Shown: positions 62,109 to 64,000 of the stretch, in pieces
How the letters are laid out: each line of letters starts with the position of its first letter
Position numbering within the stretch: the stretch's first letter is position 1
Assembly: GCA_040882845.1 (NCBI GenBank)
Contig: JBBEAM010000007.1
Span: 434,001-498,000 of the forward strand
Direction: 5' to 3'
Length of the DNA stretch: 64,000 nucleotides
From: JBBEAM01 sp040882845
Lineage (GTDB): Bacteria; Pseudomonadota; Alphaproteobacteria; Kiloniellales; DSM-21159
Translations under genes and position numbers: made by a program
Notes under the pieces: generated by a model
Told to the model about the DNA's origin: nothing
Database searches by the model: none
What the model saw: only the letters and a program-made list of their open reading frames with translations

Positions 62109-62530
62109 AGCGCTTCACCCTCGAAATCCCCGTGCTGTTCCAGCACTGCGACCCGGCGGGGATCATGTTCTATCCCCGCTGCTTCGAGTTCGTGAACCAG
62201 ACCGTCGAGCTGTGGTTCCGCGATGCCCTGGGCTGCGGCTTCGCCGAATTGCACACGCGGCGCGGCATCGGCATTCCGGCGGTCAAGATCGAGGCCGAAT
62301 TCAAGAAGCCGGCCTATCTCGGCGAAACGCTGGAGATGGAGCTGGTTCTCACCGAACTGCGGAACAGCGCTTTCGCCGTTGTGGTGCGGGCGCTGGTCGA
62401 GGGCGAGCTGCGCTTCCGCGCCGACACCCTGCACGCCTTCGCCAGCCTCAAGCCGATCAAGGCGGTGCCGATCCCCGACGATCTGCGGCAGCGCATGCAG
62501 TCCTACCTGGAGAGCGGCGCGGCCGCCTAG
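62105..62530 (+). CDS. 4-hydroxybenzoyl-CoA thioesterase family protein
   Basis: A 141-residue hotdog-fold thioesterase with the catalytic Asp in FQHCDPAGIMFYPRCFEF. It can release CoA from stalled aryl-CoA or acyl-CoA intermediates. The start overlaps the ligase stop (ATGA). Confidence 0.92.
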   Translation: MKRFTLEIPVLFQHCDPAGIMFYPRCFEFVNQTVELWFRDALGCGFAELHTRRGIGIPAVKIEAEFKKPAYLGETLEMELVLTELRNSAFAVVVRALVEGELRFRADTLHAFASLKPIKAVPIPDDLRQRMQSYLESGAAA

Positions 62531-62539
62531 GAGCCTCAA

Positions 62540-62932
62540 ATGCCCGACTATCTCAATCCCGAAGGCTGGCCGCGGCCGCCCGGTTACTCCAATGTCGTCG
62601 CCGCGGAGGGACGCCAGGTCTTCGTCGCCGGACAGATCGGCTGGGACGCCAACCAGGTCTTCCACAGCGACGACTTCGCCGCCCAGACGCGCCAGGCGCT
62701 GGAGAACATCCGGGCCTGCCTGGAGGCTGCGGGAGCGAAGCCCGAGCACATCGTGCGGATGACCTGGTACGTCACCGACAAGCGGGAGTACCTGGCCGCC
62801 TTGCGAGAGGTCGGCGGCGCCTATCGCGAGGTGCTGGGCAAGGTGTTTCCGGCCATGGCGCTGGTCCAGGTTGCCGCCCTGGTCGAGGATCGCGCGAAGG
62901 TCGAGATCGAGACCACGGCTGTGATCGCTTAG
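62540..62932 (+). CDS. RidA family enamine/imine deaminase
   Basis: A 130-residue RidA/YjgF protein: GRQVFVAGQIGWDAN, TRQALENIRACLEAAGA and the ligand Arg in HIVRMTWYVTDK. RidA hydrolyses reactive enamines. The product of the aminobenzoyl-CoA monooxygenase/reductase is an enamine, so a role in the pathway is likely. Its last 11 codons form the first copy of a 41-bp direct repeat that recurs at 63956. Confidence 0.92.
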   Translation: MPDYLNPEGWPRPPGYSNVVAAEGRQVFVAGQIGWDANQVFHSDDFAAQTRQALENIRACLEAAGAKPEHIVRMTWYVTDKREYLAALREVGGAYREVLGKVFPAMALVQVAALVEDRAKVEIETTAVIA

Positions 62933-62937
62933 CGACA
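62897..62937 (+). repeat. 41-bp direct repeat, copy 1 (3' end of ridA)
   Basis: The 41 bases from AAGGTCGAGATCGAGACC to CTTAGCGACA occur unchanged again at 63956-63996. This copy includes the ridA stop at 62930-62932. The two copies bound an AT-rich two-gene segment, like att sites made when an element inserts into a gene end and restores it. Confidence 0.85.
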
Positions 62938-62964
62938 AAATTATTGCGGAACGAGAGAAGTAGT

Positions 62965-62975
62965 GATATATCTTA
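62965..62975 (+). promoter_or_regulatory. AT-rich promoter-like box before padR
   Basis: GATATATCTTA at 62965-62975 with TATATC as a possible -10 and TTGCGG 17 bp upstream at 62944-62949 could drive the padR gene. It resembles the half-site GATATATTTTA of the palindrome at 54868-54897, which may be chance in AT-rich DNA. Confidence 0.25.
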
Positions 62976-62996
62976 GCCGATGTTAAGGAAAGGGTC

Positions 62997-63335
62997 ATGA
63001 TTTTGAGCGGAACCGATACCATAGACAAGCTTGAAGAAATAGTAATGCTGGCACTAGTTCGTCTGGAGCCAAATGCATATGGCGTTGTAATTAGGGATTT
63101 GCTTTCGGAAAAGGCGGATAGGAATTATTCTTTTGCTACAGTCTATAAGGTATTGGATCGGCTTGAGCGGAAAGGCTTTGTGTCCTCCTTTTTAGGCGAA
63201 CCGACGGCTGAGCGCGGAGGACGCGCGAAGCGCTACTACAAAGTTGAAGCGCGCGGGATTGAGGCGTTGAATGCGGATCGTAAAGCAATTGAGAGATTGC
63301 GTTTTGGGATTTCAGCGCCGGGGCTAGCGGTCTAA
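62997..63335 (+). CDS. PadR family regulator in an AT-rich insert
   Basis: A 112-residue PadR protein: IVMLALVRLEPNAYGVVIRD, TVYKVLDRLERKGFVSSFLG and GRAKRYYKVEARG form the winged helix. It lacks the long C-terminal domain of the PadR at 29146. Codon use is far more AT-rich than in the rest of the window, a sign of transfer. It is 4 bp ahead of the next gene. Confidence 0.88.
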   Translation: MILSGTDTIDKLEEIVMLALVRLEPNAYGVVIRDLLSEKADRNYSFATVYKVLDRLERKGFVSSFLGEPTAERGGRAKRYYKVEARGIEALNADRKAIERLRFGISAPGLAV

Positions 63336-63339
63336 AGTC

Positions 63340-63909
63340 ATGGAAATAAAAATCCCTGCAGTTACGCTATATGAACTACATAGAGATGTAGCGGCTCTTC
63401 GAGATAGGGTAGTTCACTCTCGCGATGATAAAAATGCCATACCTGCCCGGACTGAGTTTGACATCCTTCTAGGCAAGAGGCTTTTAAATTTTAAATCAGA
63501 CGTTCTAGATAAGAATACAGTAATTTTAAGAGCAGGTCAGAGTATAAATGAAGAAATAGTGGAGGCATCCACAACAATCGAGAAATTTGTTTCAAATTTA
63601 GAAGTGAAGTTTATTTCGGAACTTAACAATGATCTGGTCGGTAGAAAGCGAGATGTTTCTGGGTCAGATATTATCTCGTCTCATCCTCCATGCCGAGCGG
63701 AGTTTCTTGTAAGCCTTGTTCTACCGCATGACAGAGTCGACGATGTGCTAGGGGACTTGCGGGAAACATATAGCAAAACAATTGTGCCACGATTCGGATC
63801 AAAGGGGGCACACGTTTGGTATTGGGTACAGTTGCTCCAACTTAGCCTTGAACGTATGAAGCTCCTGCTCGGTATTCCGCTCGGGTGGCTGCTTGGGAAA
63901 CTGGGGTAG
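63340..63909 (+). CDS. Permease-prefix-like protein of unknown function
   Basis: A 189-residue protein I cannot assign firmly. Its C-terminal part (LPHDRVDDVLGDLRETYSKT, then VWYWVQLLQLSLERMKLL) resembles the prefix domain found ahead of MacB/FtsX-type permeases, here without a permease. One hydrophobic stretch ends the protein (LLLGIPLGWLLGKLG). PadR genes often precede such transporters, so this may be a truncated or degenerate partner. AT-rich like padR. Confidence 0.65.
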   Translation: MEIKIPAVTLYELHRDVAALRDRVVHSRDDKNAIPARTEFDILLGKRLLNFKSDVLDKNTVILRAGQSINEEIVEASTTIEKFVSNLEVKFISELNNDLVGRKRDVSGSDIISSHPPCRAEFLVSLVLPHDRVDDVLGDLRETYSKTIVPRFGSKGAHVWYWVQLLQLSLERMKLLLGIPLGWLLGKLG

Positions 63910-63955
63910 AGAGCCCTTACGGGAGCTTGGGCGAGGATGGTTTGAAGAGTTCGCC

Positions 63956-63996
63956 AAGGTCGAGATCGAGACCACGGCTGTGATCGCTTAGCGACA
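63956..63996 (+). repeat. 41-bp direct repeat, copy 2
   Basis: An exact copy of 62897-62937, 1059 bp away. In the ridA frame it reads AKVEIETTAVIA then stop, but the 15 or so residues before it (ending WFEEF) do not match RidA, so only the 3' end was duplicated. It lies 4 bases from the end of the window, so what follows is unknown. Confidence 0.85.
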
Positions 63997-64000
63997 GGAA

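Overview
The window reads as a GC-rich alphaproteobacterial chromosome, most like a Rhodospirillales/Kiloniellales-type marine or soil heterotroph. The basis is the CtrA phosphorelay (ChpT, CtrA, SciP, CckA), a DUF3553 protein, an IalB-family protein, cysteine-poor DksA, recA next to alaS, and eukaryotic-type NADP isocitrate dehydrogenase. No rRNA, tRNA or CRISPR was recognised. One 10-base N gap lies at 32525-32534.

Layout. 1-6 kb: the 3'-truncated end of an ankyrin gene, then an NAD-linked molybdenum formate dehydrogenase (fdsA and a fused fdsG-fdsB) with a GST gene between the two. 6-17 kb: chpT, an iron ABC transporter binding protein behind a Fur-like box, a convergent fused iron permease, then ctrA, sciP, dksA, cckA and recA, so four members of one cell-cycle phosphorelay lie within 9 kb. 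17-31 kb: housekeeping genes (alaS, two cyclophilins, icd, a LOG-family gene), a LysM protein, a padR-mfp-rnd efflux operon, hspQ and a PQQ-type sugar dehydrogenase. 31-36.5 kb: a potABCD-like ABC importer on the minus strand followed by a DszB-like protein that keeps the desulfinase active-site residues. 36.8-40.4 kb: a hydratase, a DUF488 protein, 5-formyl-THF cyclo-ligase and a DmdA/GcvT-like folate enzyme.

41-63 kb is a catabolic region on the plus strand. The first part (41.1-54.8 kb) has a NicX-like extradiol dioxygenase, CoxG, a three-subunit molybdenum hydroxylase, an alpha/beta hydrolase, a LIV-type ABC importer with two tandem binding proteins, a GST and a pentein-fold amidinotransferase-like enzyme. 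I infer uptake and oxidative opening of an N-heteroaromatic compound. The second part (54.9-62.9 kb) starts at a perfect 30-bp palindrome over a promoter. It encodes the 2-aminobenzoyl-CoA (anthranilate) pathway: CoA ligase, flavin monooxygenase/reductase fusion, SDR, crotonase, acyl-CoA dehydrogenase, thioesterase and RidA, with its own MarR regulator. Together they could take an N-heteroaromatic to anthranilate-like intermediates and central metabolism. The substrate is not proven by sequence.

The right end (62.9-64 kb) is an AT-rich two-gene insert (PadR regulator plus a permease-prefix-like protein) bounded by a perfect 41-bp direct repeat of the ridA 3' end, which looks like an integration site.
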